The notes under the pieces were generated by a model. The model worked only from the letters and a program-made list of their open reading frames with translations, was not told the DNA's origin and searched no databases. The translations under genes were made by a program, and so were the position numbers. A DNA stretch of 64,000 nt from an uncultured Lachnospiraceae bacterium (GTDB lineage Bacteria > Bacillota > Clostridia > Lachnospirales > Lachnospiraceae): NCBI GenBank assembly GCA_910577105.1, contig CAJTMB010000016.1, positions 3,318-67,317 on the forward strand, given 5' to 3'. Below, piece by piece: positions 55,220-64,000 of this stretch (positions are counted from its first letter, which is position 1; each line of letters starts with the position of its first letter).

Positions 55220-56500
55220 ATGCATTCAATGAAAAAGAAGGGACACTTATACCGTTCCCTGCAGGCCATGAGCATTTTGCCGCTGCTCGTCCTTGGTTTT
55301 GTCATTACCATCTTTAGCTATTATACCGTAAAATCTGCCTTGCACGCACAGATGCAGACAGAACTGAAAAACATGACGGAATATGTTATGCTGACTTATG
55401 AATTATTATATTCCGGAGATTACCATTTGGAGGAAGAATCCGCCCAATTTATGAAAGGCAACCAGGTCCTCACGGACGATTCGTCCATCATTGACAGATT
55501 GAAGGCTGAAACGCAGATAGACATTACGATTTTTTACCAGGATACCCGTATGCTGACTACCATTATGGATGCTGACGGCAACCGCATTACCGGTACTACC
55601 GCAAATACCGGCATTGTTCAGGATATCCTTTATTCGGGCAGGCCCCACTTTTATACCAACACCAACATTAACGGGCAGAGATATTTTGCATATTACGCAC
55701 CGCTTCGCGATAACCGCGGTGATATTGTGGGTATGGTCTATACCGGCAAGCCCTGTACCAACGTGCAGGCGACCGTTATGCGGGCAGTACTGCCCATAAT
55801 CCTTATTGCGCTGATTGGCATGGTTGTTGTAAGCCTGATTTCTTCTTCTTATACACGTCGGCTGCTCAATGCACTTCAAAAAATACGTGTCTTTCTTTCC
55901 AAAGTATCAACCGGCAACCTGTGGGAAGAACTGGATGCGGATGTACTGGTGCGCAATGACGAATTAAGTGAAATGGCCCAGTCTGCGCTTTTTATGCAGC
56001 GCTCGCTTCGTAATCTGGTAGAGCAGGATACCCTCACCGAATTAAACAACCGGCGTTTTGCAGATAAACGCCTGAAACAGACCCAGATAAATGCCAACAC
56101 TTTTGGCAACAACTTTGTGATTGGTATTGGAGATATTGACTTTTTTAAATCCGTAAATGACACCTATGGACATGAATGCGGGGATATCGTCTTGAAACGA
56201 ATCGCTGACGTCCTGAAAAACCACATGCTGGAAAAAGGATTTGTCGCGCGCTGGGGCGGGGAAGAGTTTCTTTTCCTTTACGACGATACTAATCTAAAAA
56301 CAGCGTATGCCGAAACAGAAAAGCTTCTTAATGAAATCCGCAGCTTGGCCATAGAATATGACGGTCAGCCGATACATATCACCATGACTTTCGGTCTTGC
56401 CGAAGGGGGGCTCAACACAAATATCCACCGCCTTCTTCAAGTGGCAGATACAAAGCTGTATGAAGGAAAGAGCGGCGGAAGAAATTGTATCATAGCTTGA
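55220..56500 (+). CDS. Membrane diguanylate cyclase (Cache + GGDEF)
   Basis: Makes cyclic di-GMP from GTP. 426 aa: membrane segment about 17-38, extracellular single-Cache-type sensor (about 40-185, with YSGRPHFYTNTNINGQRYFA), second membrane segment about 190-213, HAMP-like linker, and a GGDEF domain (about 265-426). The active-site loop is RWGGEEFLF, with DIDFFKSVNDTYGHECGD as the metal and substrate region. GGAGG precedes the ATG. The sensed ligand is unknown. Intact. Confidence 0.92.
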   Translation: MHSMKKKGHLYRSLQAMSILPLLVLGFVITIFSYYTVKSALHAQMQTELKNMTEYVMLTYELLYSGDYHLEEESAQFMKGNQVLTDDSSIIDRLKAETQIDITIFYQDTRMLTTIMDADGNRITGTTANTGIVQDILYSGRPHFYTNTNINGQRYFAYYAPLRDNRGDIVGMVYTGKPCTNVQATVMRAVLPIILIALIGMVVVSLISSSYTRRLLNALQKIRVFLSKVSTGNLWEELDADVLVRNDELSEMAQSALFMQRSLRNLVEQDTLTELNNRRFADKRLKQTQINANTFGNNFVIGIGDIDFFKSVNDTYGHECGDIVLKRIADVLKNHMLEKGFVARWGGEEFLFLYDDTNLKTAYAETEKLLNEIRSLAIEYDGQPIHITMTFGLAEGGLNTNIHRLLQVADTKLYEGKSGGRNCIIA

Positions 56501-56578
56501 CGAATCATATGAAAAAGCGTATGATTAACGCAATATTTACCAATCCTTCCACCATGATTTCCAGAAAGGAAAATGCAA

Positions 56579-58033
56579 ATGGACAGACAAAACCTTACCC
56601 TGCTCACAGACCTCTACGAATTAACCATGATGCAGGGCTACTTTAAAAATAAGGACCAAAATGAAACCGTCATTTTTGATGCCTTTTTTCGCAACATTCC
56701 CTGTGACGGCGGGTATGCAATTTCAGCCGGGCTGGAACAGGTAATCCAGTACATCAAGGAACTGCATTTTGAACAGGAGGATATTGATTATCTGGCCTCC
56801 CTCAGCATATTTCAGGAAGACTTTCTGGAATATCTGAAAAACTTTAAGTTTTCCGGGGACATCTATGCCATTCCTGAAGGCACCGTTATGTTTCCAAGGG
56901 AACCGATGATAAAAGTTATTGCACCCATTATGGAAGCACAGCTTGTGGAAACTGCCATTCTGAACATTTTGAACCACCAGAGCCTGATTGCAACCAAAGC
57001 GGCAAGGGTCTGTTATGCGGCACGCGGAGACGGCATTATGGAATTCGGCTTACGGCGCGCTCAAGGTCCCGACGCCGGCACTTACGGTGCAAGGGCTGCC
57101 ATGATTGGCGGATGCATCGGCACCAGCAACGTGCTTGCCGGACAATTGTTTGACGTGCCGGTAAAGGGTACTCATGCCCACAGCTGGATTATGAGTTTTC
57201 CTGACGAATATACCGCATTTAAGGCTTATGCAGACATGTACCCCTCCGCCTGCATCCTTCTTGTGGATACCTATGATACGTTAAAATCCGGTGTTCCCAA
57301 TGCCATACGCGTTTTCACGGAAATGAGAAACGCCGGCATTCCCCTGACTTTCTACGGCATCCGCTTAGACAGCGGCGATTTGGCTTACCTTTCCAAAAAA
57401 GCCCGTAAAATGCTGGATTCTGCCGGTTTTCCCGACGCAATTATTTCCGCTTCCAATGACTTGGACGAATTTCTGATTGACAGTCTGAAGGTGCAGGGCG
57501 CTGCCATCACCTCATGGGGAGTGGGAACCAACCTGATCACCTCAAAGGACAACCCTTCCTTCGGCGGTGTTTACAAGCTTGCAGCCATACAGGGCGCTGA
57601 CGGAACCTTTATCCCCAAAATCAAACTCTCTGAAAACACAGAAAAAGTCACCAACCCCGGCAATAAAATGATTTACCGCGTATATGAAAAAGAGTCCGGC
57701 AAAGTCAAAGCAGACTTAATCTGCCTGGTGGAAGAGATTTACAAAGAAGAAGATGACTTGTTGCTTTTTGACCCTGCAGAGCCTTGGAAGAAGACAAAGT
57801 TAAAAGGCGGCACTTATACCCTCCGCCCCATCCTGAAACAGATTTTCGACAAAGGGGAATGCTGTTACACCTCTCCCAGCGTCATGGAAATCCGTGCGTA
57901 CTGTAAGCAGGAACTGGATACGCTCTGGGATGAAACCAAGCGCCTTGTAAATCCCCATAAGGTTTATGTGGACTTGTCTAAAAAGCTGTATGATACCAAA
58001 ATACGCCTGCTGGATGAGATGGGTGATAAGTAA
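56579..58033 (+). CDS. pncB: Nicotinate phosphoribosyltransferase
   Basis: First step of NAD salvage from nicotinate. 484 aa from the ATG at 56579 (MDRQNLTLLTDLYELTMMQGYF), with AAAGGA 10 nt upstream; an ATG two codons earlier is possible. Motifs: EFGLRRAQGPDAGTYGARAA, GTHAHSWIMSF (with the histidine phosphorylated in relatives), and FYGIRLDSGDLAYLS. It converges on spoVT. Confidence 0.94.
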   Translation: MDRQNLTLLTDLYELTMMQGYFKNKDQNETVIFDAFFRNIPCDGGYAISAGLEQVIQYIKELHFEQEDIDYLASLSIFQEDFLEYLKNFKFSGDIYAIPEGTVMFPREPMIKVIAPIMEAQLVETAILNILNHQSLIATKAARVCYAARGDGIMEFGLRRAQGPDAGTYGARAAMIGGCIGTSNVLAGQLFDVPVKGTHAHSWIMSFPDEYTAFKAYADMYPSACILLVDTYDTLKSGVPNAIRVFTEMRNAGIPLTFYGIRLDSGDLAYLSKKARKMLDSAGFPDAIISASNDLDEFLIDSLKVQGAAITSWGVGTNLITSKDNPSFGGVYKLAAIQGADGTFIPKIKLSENTEKVTNPGNKMIYRVYEKESGKVKADLICLVEEIYKEEDDLLLFDPAEPWKKTKLKGGTYTLRPILKQIFDKGECCYTSPSVMEIRAYCKQELDTLWDETKRLVNPHKVYVDLSKKLYDTKIRLLDEMGDK

Positions 58034-58051
58034 TATTTTATATGTAACGAG

Positions 58052-58090
58052 GGCAAAGGAGCATGTCTTTTGTTCTTTTGTCCTCGCAAA
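58052..58090. terminator. Hairpin between convergent pncB and spoVT
   Basis: CGAGGGCAAAGGA can pair with TCTTTTGTCCTCG, with two wobble or mismatched positions, and short T-runs on both sides. Weak but well placed. Confidence 0.4.
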
Positions 58091-58101
58091 ATTGCCTGCA
58101 T

Positions 58102-58647
58102 TTACTGTTCCATTTGCCTTCCCAGAAAACCTGCAGCAGACATAATCAGTTTGTGCTCCACTTCCCCCAGTCTTGCTTTCGTGTCATTTTCCAAAAGAAC
58201 GACTGCTCCTATTACATCACCTTCACAGATAATCGGTGTTAATGCTTCCTGCTGATAATCGTCCTGTCCGTCATCTATCACCAGAATAAATTTTTTTTCT
58301 CCCTTAACTGCAATGATGGTTTCCCTCTCTGCAATTTTTTCTTCCAATTGTTTGCTGATACTCTTTCCAAGATACTGTTTATAACCGCCGCTTACTGCGA
58401 TAAACTGGTCTCTGTCTGCTATCAGGGCCGCATGGCCGGACACCTGGGAAAGACTGTCTGCATACTGTCTTGCGAAAGTTGTCATCTCCCCGATGGGAGA
58501 GTATTTCTTTAATATAATTTCCCCTTCCCTGTCCGTAAATATTTCAAGCGGGTCTGATTCCCTGATTCGCAGTGTCCTTCGGATTTCCTTTGGTATGACA
58601 ATACGCCCAAGGTCATCAATGCGGCGCACTATTCCTGTCGCTTTCAT
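58102..58647 (-). CDS. spoVT: Stage V sporulation transcription factor SpoVT
   Basis: Regulates forespore (sigma-G) genes. 181 aa. The AbrB-type swapped-hairpin domain (1-50: MKATGIVRRIDDLGRIVIPK and RTLRIRESDPLEIFTD) is nearly family consensus; the rest is a GAF-like domain (about 55-178). GGAGC-type ribosome site before the ATG. With spoIIID it shows that the organism sporulates. Confidence 0.95.
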   Translation of the reverse strand: MKATGIVRRIDDLGRIVIPKEIRRTLRIRESDPLEIFTDREGEIILKKYSPIGEMTTFARQYADSLSQVSGHAALIADRDQFIAVSGGYKQYLGKSISKQLEEKIAERETIIAVKGEKKFILVIDDGQDDYQQEALTPIICEGDVIGAVVLLENDTKARLGEVEHKLIMSAAGFLGRQMEQ

Positions 58648-58740
58648 GTTAGCTCCTTTCTCAAAAGGCGTTTTCTCCTTTTTTACATATTTTACTGTGG
58701 TAGTAGTATCTGTAAAAAAAGAGATAATATACCAATCCCG

Positions 58741-59472
58741 TTAAACAATCAATGCATGTAAATATTCTTCCGTTTCAAAAAAAATTCTGCTTCCTTTTTC
58801 CTGATAAATACCGGAAGCATCTACTTTAATGTGGAATTTATCATAGGGCATCTCCCGCCGGAAATCTGCCCTGTTTACAAGTTCCTGATAACAAGCCTTC
58901 CTTAGCTGCTCTAATTTTCCGCTTCTGGAGAGCTGCTTTAAATCACTTTTCTTTTTTAATATCAGACATAAATACCGGCTTAAATATCCGGCATCTTCCA
59001 CTTTAGGATACATTTTGGGAATGTTATTTTTCACTGCTGAAAATCCTTTTTGGATAAAACAGTCCATCCTGACATTAGCAGCGCTTGTCACAAGAACACG
59101 CATCAAATGCTCTTCGACAGCCGGAAGCGGAAACCGTCCCAATGCTTCGTAAAAGCAGGAAAATACCGGATGTTTTTTATCCTTTTCCAACTGTTGTGTG
59201 ATAATATAGTCGTAATTTATATCCTCCAGATATACCTTTACATCCAATAAGTTTGCCAGATATGCGGTGGCGCTGTAAGTAATTTTGCAGTTATATACTT
59301 TCCAATCCAGCTGCTTTTCCAAAAGCTGCATAAAGTATTTAATAAACGAATACCGGAAATCCTGCGGCGTATACTGTTGTACCATATAGCAATACTGCAT
59401 GTAACTGCCAAATGCGTCCGGTTTTACCGCATACTTCTCATCCTCTTTACAATATACCAAAGCACTTTCCAT
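58741..59472 (-). CDS. Hypothetical protein, 243 aa
   Basis: I do not recognise the family. From the ATG at 59472 (MESALVYCKEDEKYAVK), preceded by AAGGAG, it is soluble, mixed alpha/beta, rich in Lys and Tyr, without signal peptide or clear catalytic motif. Regions that look conserved: YTPQDFRYSFIKYFMQLLEK and LMRVLVTSAANVRMDCFIQKG. Between spoVT and cutC, divergent from cutC. It may act in sporulation or be a Clostridia-specific protein; that is a guess from position only. Confidence 0.7.
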   Translation of the reverse strand: MESALVYCKEDEKYAVKPDAFGSYMQYCYMVQQYTPQDFRYSFIKYFMQLLEKQLDWKVYNCKITYSATAYLANLLDVKVYLEDINYDYIITQQLEKDKKHPVFSCFYEALGRFPLPAVEEHLMRVLVTSAANVRMDCFIQKGFSAVKNNIPKMYPKVEDAGYLSRYLCLILKKKSDLKQLSRSGKLEQLRKACYQELVNRADFRREMPYDKFHIKVDASGIYQEKGSRIFFETEEYLHALIV

Positions 59473-59588
59473 TTTTATCTCCTTATCTTTACACAATTAT
59501 ATGTCCAACCGGATTGCCCGGGAAAAAGTTGCACAAAAAAACAAAAAAGATTATAATCTTTGAAAACATACCAAGGAAGAGGAACAAC

Positions 59589-60353
59589 ATGAAAAACAAA
59601 TATACCCTGGAATGCTGTGTGGATTCACTTGTGTCCGCCCACGCTGCCCTCAGGGGCGGCGCGGACCGTCTGGAACTGTGCGCTAACCTGATTATCGGCG
59701 GAACTACTCCTACAATGGCGCTTTATCAAAAAATGCGCGAACAGACCGATACGGATATCCGTGTATTAATCCGCCCCCGTTTCGGGGACTTTTTATACTC
59801 GGAGGAAGAAGCCTGTATTATGTGCAGGGAAATAGAAGCTTTCCGGAAAGCAGGCGCTGACGGTATCGTCATCGGCAGCCTGCGTGCTGACGGTTCCCTT
59901 CATATCGAACAAATGAAACGGTTTATGGAACAGGCCGGAGACATGCACGTTACCCTGCACCGTGCCTTTGATATGTGCCGTGATTCCCTTGAAGCACTCA
60001 GGCAGGCAGGGGAACTGGGCATTCACACCATACTCACTTCGGGCCGTGCAACGTCCTGTACGAAAGGAATCTCTCTTTTTAAAGAACTGCTGCCTCTGTC
60101 AGGCAATCAGATAACCATTCTCGCAGGCGGCGGTGTAGATGCCGATGCTGTCAAAACGCTTCTTTCACAGACAGCGCTTACCGACTTTCACATGTCCGGC
60201 AAAAAAAGGATATCCAGTGGTATGCAATACCGGAATCCTTCCGTTTCCATGGGACTGCCCGGCATGGATGAATATACCCTATGGCAAACTGACGAAGAGT
60301 CCATACGCTCAGTACGGACTCTCTTGGATGAAGCAGCGGCGGAAAACCTATGA
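59589..60353 (+). CDS. cutC: CutC-family protein
   Basis: 254-aa TIM-barrel protein (PF03932), from the ATG at 59589 (MKNKYTLECCVDSLVSA) after GGAAGAGG. Signature stretches: RGGADRLELCANLIIGGTTP, VLIRPRFGDFLYSEEE, VTLHRAFDMCRD and ILTSGRATSC. Originally tied to copper homeostasis; the true activity is unsettled. The end overlaps the end of the convergent DEAD-box helicase gene by 6 nt. Confidence 0.93.
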   Translation: MKNKYTLECCVDSLVSAHAALRGGADRLELCANLIIGGTTPTMALYQKMREQTDTDIRVLIRPRFGDFLYSEEEACIMCREIEAFRKAGADGIVIGSLRADGSLHIEQMKRFMEQAGDMHVTLHRAFDMCRDSLEALRQAGELGIHTILTSGRATSCTKGISLFKELLPLSGNQITILAGGGVDADAVKTLLSQTALTDFHMSGKKRISSGMQYRNPSVSMGLPGMDEYTLWQTDEESIRSVRTLLDEAAAENL

Positions 60354-62015
60354 TTCTTTTCTGCTGCGCCTGCCTCCTGCTTCCTTCTTTTCTTTACCTT
60401 TGTATTTACGCTCCTGCCCGCCTTTTTCTTTCCTGTCAGTCCATCGCGTATTTTCTTCTTTCTTACTTCCCGTCCGGCCACTGCCTTCTCTTCTGCCAAA
60501 ACGTTCCGAGCCTTCCTTACGGCCTCCTCTGTCGAAATCAGCCCTTCTGCCATTCCTGCGGCTGCCTTCTCCTCTTGTACGGCTGCCGCGTCCGGTTTCT
60601 TCTTTCCGGTACCGGCCGCCATCGCGGCTCCTTGCACCGTCACTTTTTCTGCGCGGCTCTTCCACTACAATTTCTTTTATCTCATCGCCAACCTGCATTT
60701 TGACAAGCGCCGCAAGCAGTTCCATGGGGTCTGCCTCAAGTTCCGCTATCTTGTCTTCCAGCAGTTCCTGTAAATGATTCAGTTCCATCTCTCCTGCTTT
60801 TTCTGCTGCGGAACGAATTACCCTGTTAATCTTAATATCCATAATCTGTGCCGCTTTCGGCACTTTCATTTCCGTCATTTTAGTCTTGCAGACTCTCTCA
60901 ATATCACGAATTCGGTATAATTCCCTGCCATAGGCAAAAGTGAATGCCACTCCCTCCTTGCCGGCACGCCCGGTACGGCCAATTCGGTGCACATAATACT
61001 CAATATCCTGAGGCACGTCATAATTAAAGACCGCTTCCAAATCGTCCACATCAATGCCTCTTGCCGCCACATCCGTTGCAATCAGAATTTCAAGGTTGCC
61101 TCCCTTAAATCGGTTCATGACAAAATCCCTCTGTTTCTGCGTCATATCCCCGTGCAGCCCTTCAGCCTGATACCCCCGGTTTTTCAGGTTCTCACTCAGT
61201 TCATCCACCATGCGCTTGGTATTGCAGAATATAATGGAACGTTTAAGTCCGTACAGTTCCAGAAGCCTTGCCACCACTTCTTCCTTGTATATATTCTTCA
61301 CTGCAAAATAATATTGCTTTACAAGCGGAATGGTAAGTTCTTTTTTGGTCACTTTAATCATTTTTGCATCGCGCTGGTACTCATCCGTAATATCCAGGAT
61401 TGCCTGCGGCATGGTAGCAGAAAACAGCGCTGTCTGATGCTCCTGTTCTATCTCTGAAAGTATGGTTTCCATATCTTCCCGAAAACCCATATTTAACATT
61501 TCGTCCGCTTCATCCAGAACCACCATTTTGATGTCCTGTAATTTAATGGTATGTCTGCGCATATGGTCCATGACGCGCCCCGGGGTTCCCACTATAATCT
61601 GTGCCCCGCCTTTTAATGCCTTAATCTGTCTGGATATGTCCTGCCCCCCGTATATAGGCACCATCTTTATGCCATGCATGTATCTGGAAAACTTTCTAAG
61701 CTCTTCCGCTGCCTGAATGGCAAGTTCTCTGGTCGGGCATAAAATCATACCCTGAAGATTCCTGTTGTTTTCATCTATCTGCTGCAGCATGGGAATTCCA
61801 AAAGCCGCTGTTTTACCGGTACCCGTCTGGGCCTGCCCAATTACGTCTTTCCCTTCCATCAATACAGGAATTGCCTGTGCCTGAATGGGAGTCATATATT
61901 CAAACCCCATTTCCGTTACCGCACGCAAAATCCTTGCATCCAAATTGGAATCCGCATAACGCAGGTCTTCCTTTTCCTTTTTTTCATCTAAAATCACTTC
62001 TTCTTTGTTTTGCAT
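60348..62015 (-). CDS. DEAD-box RNA helicase (CshA-like)
   Basis: Unwinds RNA in decay or ribosome assembly. 555 aa from the ATG at 62015 (MQNKEEVILDEKK) after AGGAG. Motifs: AQTGTGKT, PTRELAIQ, GTPGRVMDHM, DEADEM, SAT, and HRIGRTGRAG. A linker domain (about 370-450) is followed by a basic tail (about 455-555) rich in Arg, Gly and Lys, as in CshA and CsdA. A promoter and a terminator hairpin precede it (62065-62145), suggesting attenuation. Intact. Confidence 0.94.
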   Translation of the reverse strand: MQNKEEVILDEKKEKEDLRYADSNLDARILRAVTEMGFEYMTPIQAQAIPVLMEGKDVIGQAQTGTGKTAAFGIPMLQQIDENNRNLQGMILCPTRELAIQAAEELRKFSRYMHGIKMVPIYGGQDISRQIKALKGGAQIIVGTPGRVMDHMRRHTIKLQDIKMVVLDEADEMLNMGFREDMETILSEIEQEHQTALFSATMPQAILDITDEYQRDAKMIKVTKKELTIPLVKQYYFAVKNIYKEEVVARLLELYGLKRSIIFCNTKRMVDELSENLKNRGYQAEGLHGDMTQKQRDFVMNRFKGGNLEILIATDVAARGIDVDDLEAVFNYDVPQDIEYYVHRIGRTGRAGKEGVAFTFAYGRELYRIRDIERVCKTKMTEMKVPKAAQIMDIKINRVIRSAAEKAGEMELNHLQELLEDKIAELEADPMELLAALVKMQVGDEIKEIVVEEPRRKSDGARSRDGGRYRKEETGRGSRTRGEGSRRNGRRADFDRGGRKEGSERFGRREGSGRTGSKKEENTRWTDRKEKGGQERKYKGKEKKEAGGRRSRKES

Positions 62016-62064
62016 AATTCTCCTATCAGTTATCCTGTAATACCCTGCATACTGCATGGCAAAA

Positions 62065-62094
62065 AGACAACGTCCCGTGTAAAGGACGTTGTCT
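62065..62094 (-). terminator. Terminator between the MCP gene and the helicase gene, inside the helicase 5' UTR
   Basis: 11-bp stem AGACAACGTCC/GGACGTTGTCT with an 8-nt loop, then TTTTTGCC leftward. It ends the chemoreceptor transcript, but a good promoter (62117-62145) starts upstream of it, so it also lies in the helicase leader about 50 nt before the start codon. Confidence 0.85.
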
Positions 62095-62116
62095 GTCTAC
62101 TTTTACGAACCGATTA

Positions 62117-62145
62117 ATTGTATGGTACTTTTGCCAAAAAGTCAA
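62117..62145 (-). promoter_or_regulatory. Promoter of the DEAD-box helicase gene
   Basis: -35 TTGACT (62140-62145), 17-bp spacer, -10 TACAAT (62117-62122). Transcripts begin near 62110 and meet the terminator at 62094-62065 before the coding region. Confidence 0.75.
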
Positions 62146-62158
62146 GTACTTTGACAAA

Positions 62159-63865
62159 TTAAAATTTGAAAATTTTCATGGAGTTGTCTAACCCGGTAGC
62201 CACACCTTTTAATTGCTCAGCCTGGTCTGACATATTTTGAATCGTTGCCGTCACCTCAGTGGCAGATGCAGAAGTTTCTTCTGTACTTGCTGCATTTTCC
62301 TGCGCAATGGCTGTAAGGTTCTGTACCACATCCACTACGTTAACCCTGGCTTCATCCATCTTGTTAATGCTTGTGGTAATAGCCTGCACACTTTCCAGGG
62401 AACTGTCAATTCCTTTCTTTACTTCTGCAAATCCAGCACCGGTTTTTTCTACATTTTCACTCTGCTCTGCAATTATTTCCCTGACGCTGTCCATCGTTGC
62501 CACAGCTTCTTCCGAATCATGAATCAAAGAATCAATGATTTCTTCAATCTGCCTTGCAGATTCATTGGACTGTTCCGCCAGCTTCTGTATCTGACCCGCA
62601 ACAACCGCAAAACCACGGCCCTGTTCACCTGCCCTTGCAGCCTCAATGGATGCATTCAGGGAAAGGAGATTCGTTTCTTCCGCAATGGAAGTAATCATAC
62701 CGGTAGCTTCCCTAATCTTAAGGGCTGATTCATTGGTGGTATGGGTCTGTTGATATATCCTTTCAATCGCTTCCCGCGTCTTACTGTTTGTTTCATCAAG
62801 CTGCTTTAAGGTATTGTCGGCTTCTCTTCCCGCACGCTGCATGATACCGGCGTTGGCGCCCAGTTTTTCCACCTGTCTGCCAGCCTCTTCCACCATGTTC
62901 CCAATCAGGATGACATTTTCCGTTGCTTTCTGCGTTTCCTCAGCCTGGGAATTTGCTCCGTCTGCAATCTCACTGACAGCTCTTTCCACCTGCTCCACTG
63001 CTTCACTGGTTTTGCCTGTACTGGTATTCAAACTGTCTGCAGCGTCAAACAGCATGACCGTCTGCTCATTAATATCCTTTGCAATCCCTCTCAATCCTTC
63101 CCTCAGTTTGGAAACCACCCTGCTTATCTGACCGGTTTCATCCTTACGCTTGTTCAGCTTTTTCTCACTGTCCGTTTCCGTAAAGTCCCAATCAGCAAGC
63201 TTCAATACGCTTTCCGTCACCTTCTTTATCGGCTTTACCACAAGTTTGGCAAGCACAAATCCAATAAGTCCACAAACTACCAGAGAGAAAAGACCGCTAA
63301 GTACGCCCCTTATTCTCATCGTCGTAACCGCGCTGAACATTTCGGACTTATCCGCCGTTACCACCAGAATAAAGCTGCCATCCCCACATACATAGTAGGA
63401 AGCATACTTTGTGACACCGTTAAAATTATATGTAGTGAGGGCCGGCTTGGAAACCTCCCCTGCCTGCAGCTTGGAAACCAGTCCCTTAATAACTTCATTT
63501 TCAACCGGTTGTCCTATTTTTTCCTCTGTGGGGTGATAAAGCATTGTTCCCTGACCATCCGTTATGTACAAATAACTGGAATCGGAACCCTTGATTTTCA
63601 CTCCGTCAAAAATTTCTCCCAGCACCTCTTTGGACAGTTCTTCTTCCCCTCCCCTTAATATCACATTTCTTTCCAGGTTAGTACCATAAGCAACAGCCAA
63701 ATCGTACATATAATTTCCCATATTGTCAGATGTGTTGTTCTGTGCCAGCGGAACAAACATAAAATACTGCAATAGCCATGTCAGCACAATAGCAAACACT
63801 ACGCACCAGACAACTTTTACTACTATCGAATTTATTAAATGAACTTTCTTGCCATCTTTACCCAT
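62159..63865 (-). CDS. Methyl-accepting chemotaxis protein
   Basis: 568-aa transmembrane receptor. Membrane segment 1 at about 11-34, double-Cache-type sensor (about 35-185, with SSYLYITDGQGTMLYHPTEE), membrane segment 2 about 190-212, HAMP domain (about 213-265), and a signalling domain with the hairpin tip EETNLLSLNASIEAARAGEQ followed by GRGFAVVAGQI. Likely senses a small molecule; ligand unknown. No che or flagellar genes are in the window. Promoter at 63903-63931; AAGGGAG ribosome site. Confidence 0.93.
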   Translation of the reverse strand: MGKDGKKVHLINSIVVKVVWCVVFAIVLTWLLQYFMFVPLAQNNTSDNMGNYMYDLAVAYGTNLERNVILRGGEEELSKEVLGEIFDGVKIKGSDSSYLYITDGQGTMLYHPTEEKIGQPVENEVIKGLVSKLQAGEVSKPALTTYNFNGVTKYASYYVCGDGSFILVVTADKSEMFSAVTTMRIRGVLSGLFSLVVCGLIGFVLAKLVVKPIKKVTESVLKLADWDFTETDSEKKLNKRKDETGQISRVVSKLREGLRGIAKDINEQTVMLFDAADSLNTSTGKTSEAVEQVERAVSEIADGANSQAEETQKATENVILIGNMVEEAGRQVEKLGANAGIMQRAGREADNTLKQLDETNSKTREAIERIYQQTHTTNESALKIREATGMITSIAEETNLLSLNASIEAARAGEQGRGFAVVAGQIQKLAEQSNESARQIEEIIDSLIHDSEEAVATMDSVREIIAEQSENVEKTGAGFAEVKKGIDSSLESVQAITTSINKMDEARVNVVDVVQNLTAIAQENAASTEETSASATEVTATIQNMSDQAEQLKGVATGLDNSMKIFKF

Positions 63866-63902
63866 ATGCTTTCTCCCTTTAGTTGATGAATATGTTAGTT
63901 TT

Positions 63903-63931
63903 ATTGTATCGCGTTAAAGGGATTATTTCAA
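63903..63931 (-). promoter_or_regulatory. Promoter of the chemoreceptor gene
   Basis: -35 TTGAAA (63926-63931), 17-bp spacer, -10 TACAAT (63903-63908). A housekeeping-type promoter rather than a flagellar sigma-D one. Confidence 0.65.
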
Positions 63932-64000
63932 CTGTTTTCTTGTGTTTGATAGGGTAAACTTATTGTCGGAAAGTAATAGGCAGACTGCACCTGTGACCTG

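Noticed and set aside
62237..62728. A 163-codon plus-strand frame over the chemoreceptor gene
   Set aside because: Antisense shadow; the opposite strand encodes the conserved signalling hairpin.

Overview
The window looks like chromosomal DNA of a spore-forming Lachnospiraceae-type Firmicute. It carries spoIIID, spoVT and a SpoIIQ-like gene, a T-box leader in front of ileS, strong GGAGG ribosome sites, and housekeeping genes typical of gut Clostridia. No species name can be given from sequence alone.

Layout. 1-2921 is the end of an integrative element: a mobilization-type gene cut by the window edge, a tyrosine integrase, an excisionase-like HTH gene, a divergent XRE regulator and a GNAT acetyltransferase, then a terminator and a multi-hairpin element. 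It abuts the 3' end of guaA, a known integration hotspot. 2922-5396 holds guaA and an esterase. 5533-22048 is a type I-C CRISPR-Cas locus. An orphan outermost repeat (5533-5565) is separated from the 90-repeat array (8285-14270) by a decayed IS66 element (5598-8274). After the leader come cas2, cas1, cas4, cas7, cas8c, cas5c and cas3, read leftwards with cas3 first.

The gap upstream of cas3 contains the most interesting signal. A single shortened CRISPR-like repeat has its own promoter and terminator. Its guide begins with 17 nt that match, with one mismatch, a site just upstream of the cas3 -35 box. This is the architecture of a Cas-regulating, crRNA-like RNA (CreR) or of a CreA antitoxin RNA, here with a type I-C system.

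22412-64000 is mostly housekeeping and cell-envelope DNA: spoIIID, a HerA-like ATPase, GH5 and GH9-like lipoproteins, an exonuclease, tRNA-Val beside a 187-bp palindromic element, an LtaS-like enzyme, a CwlO/NlpC hydrolase, asnS, a foldase, cardiolipin synthase, plsC, murF, ddl, an amidohydrolase, a SpoIIQ-like protein, an EF-hand protein, a DUF368 transporter, aconitase, a phosphoesterase, glgP, T-box-ileS, a diguanylate cyclase, pncB, spoVT, cutC, a DEAD-box helicase with a terminator in its 5' UTR, and a chemoreceptor.

In the CRISPR region, Cas3 and the Cas5c-Cas7-Cas8c effector use crRNAs cut by Cas5c from the long array, and Cas1-Cas2-Cas4 add spacers at the leader end (about 14270). The putative guide RNA would direct the same effector to its own operon's promoter region.
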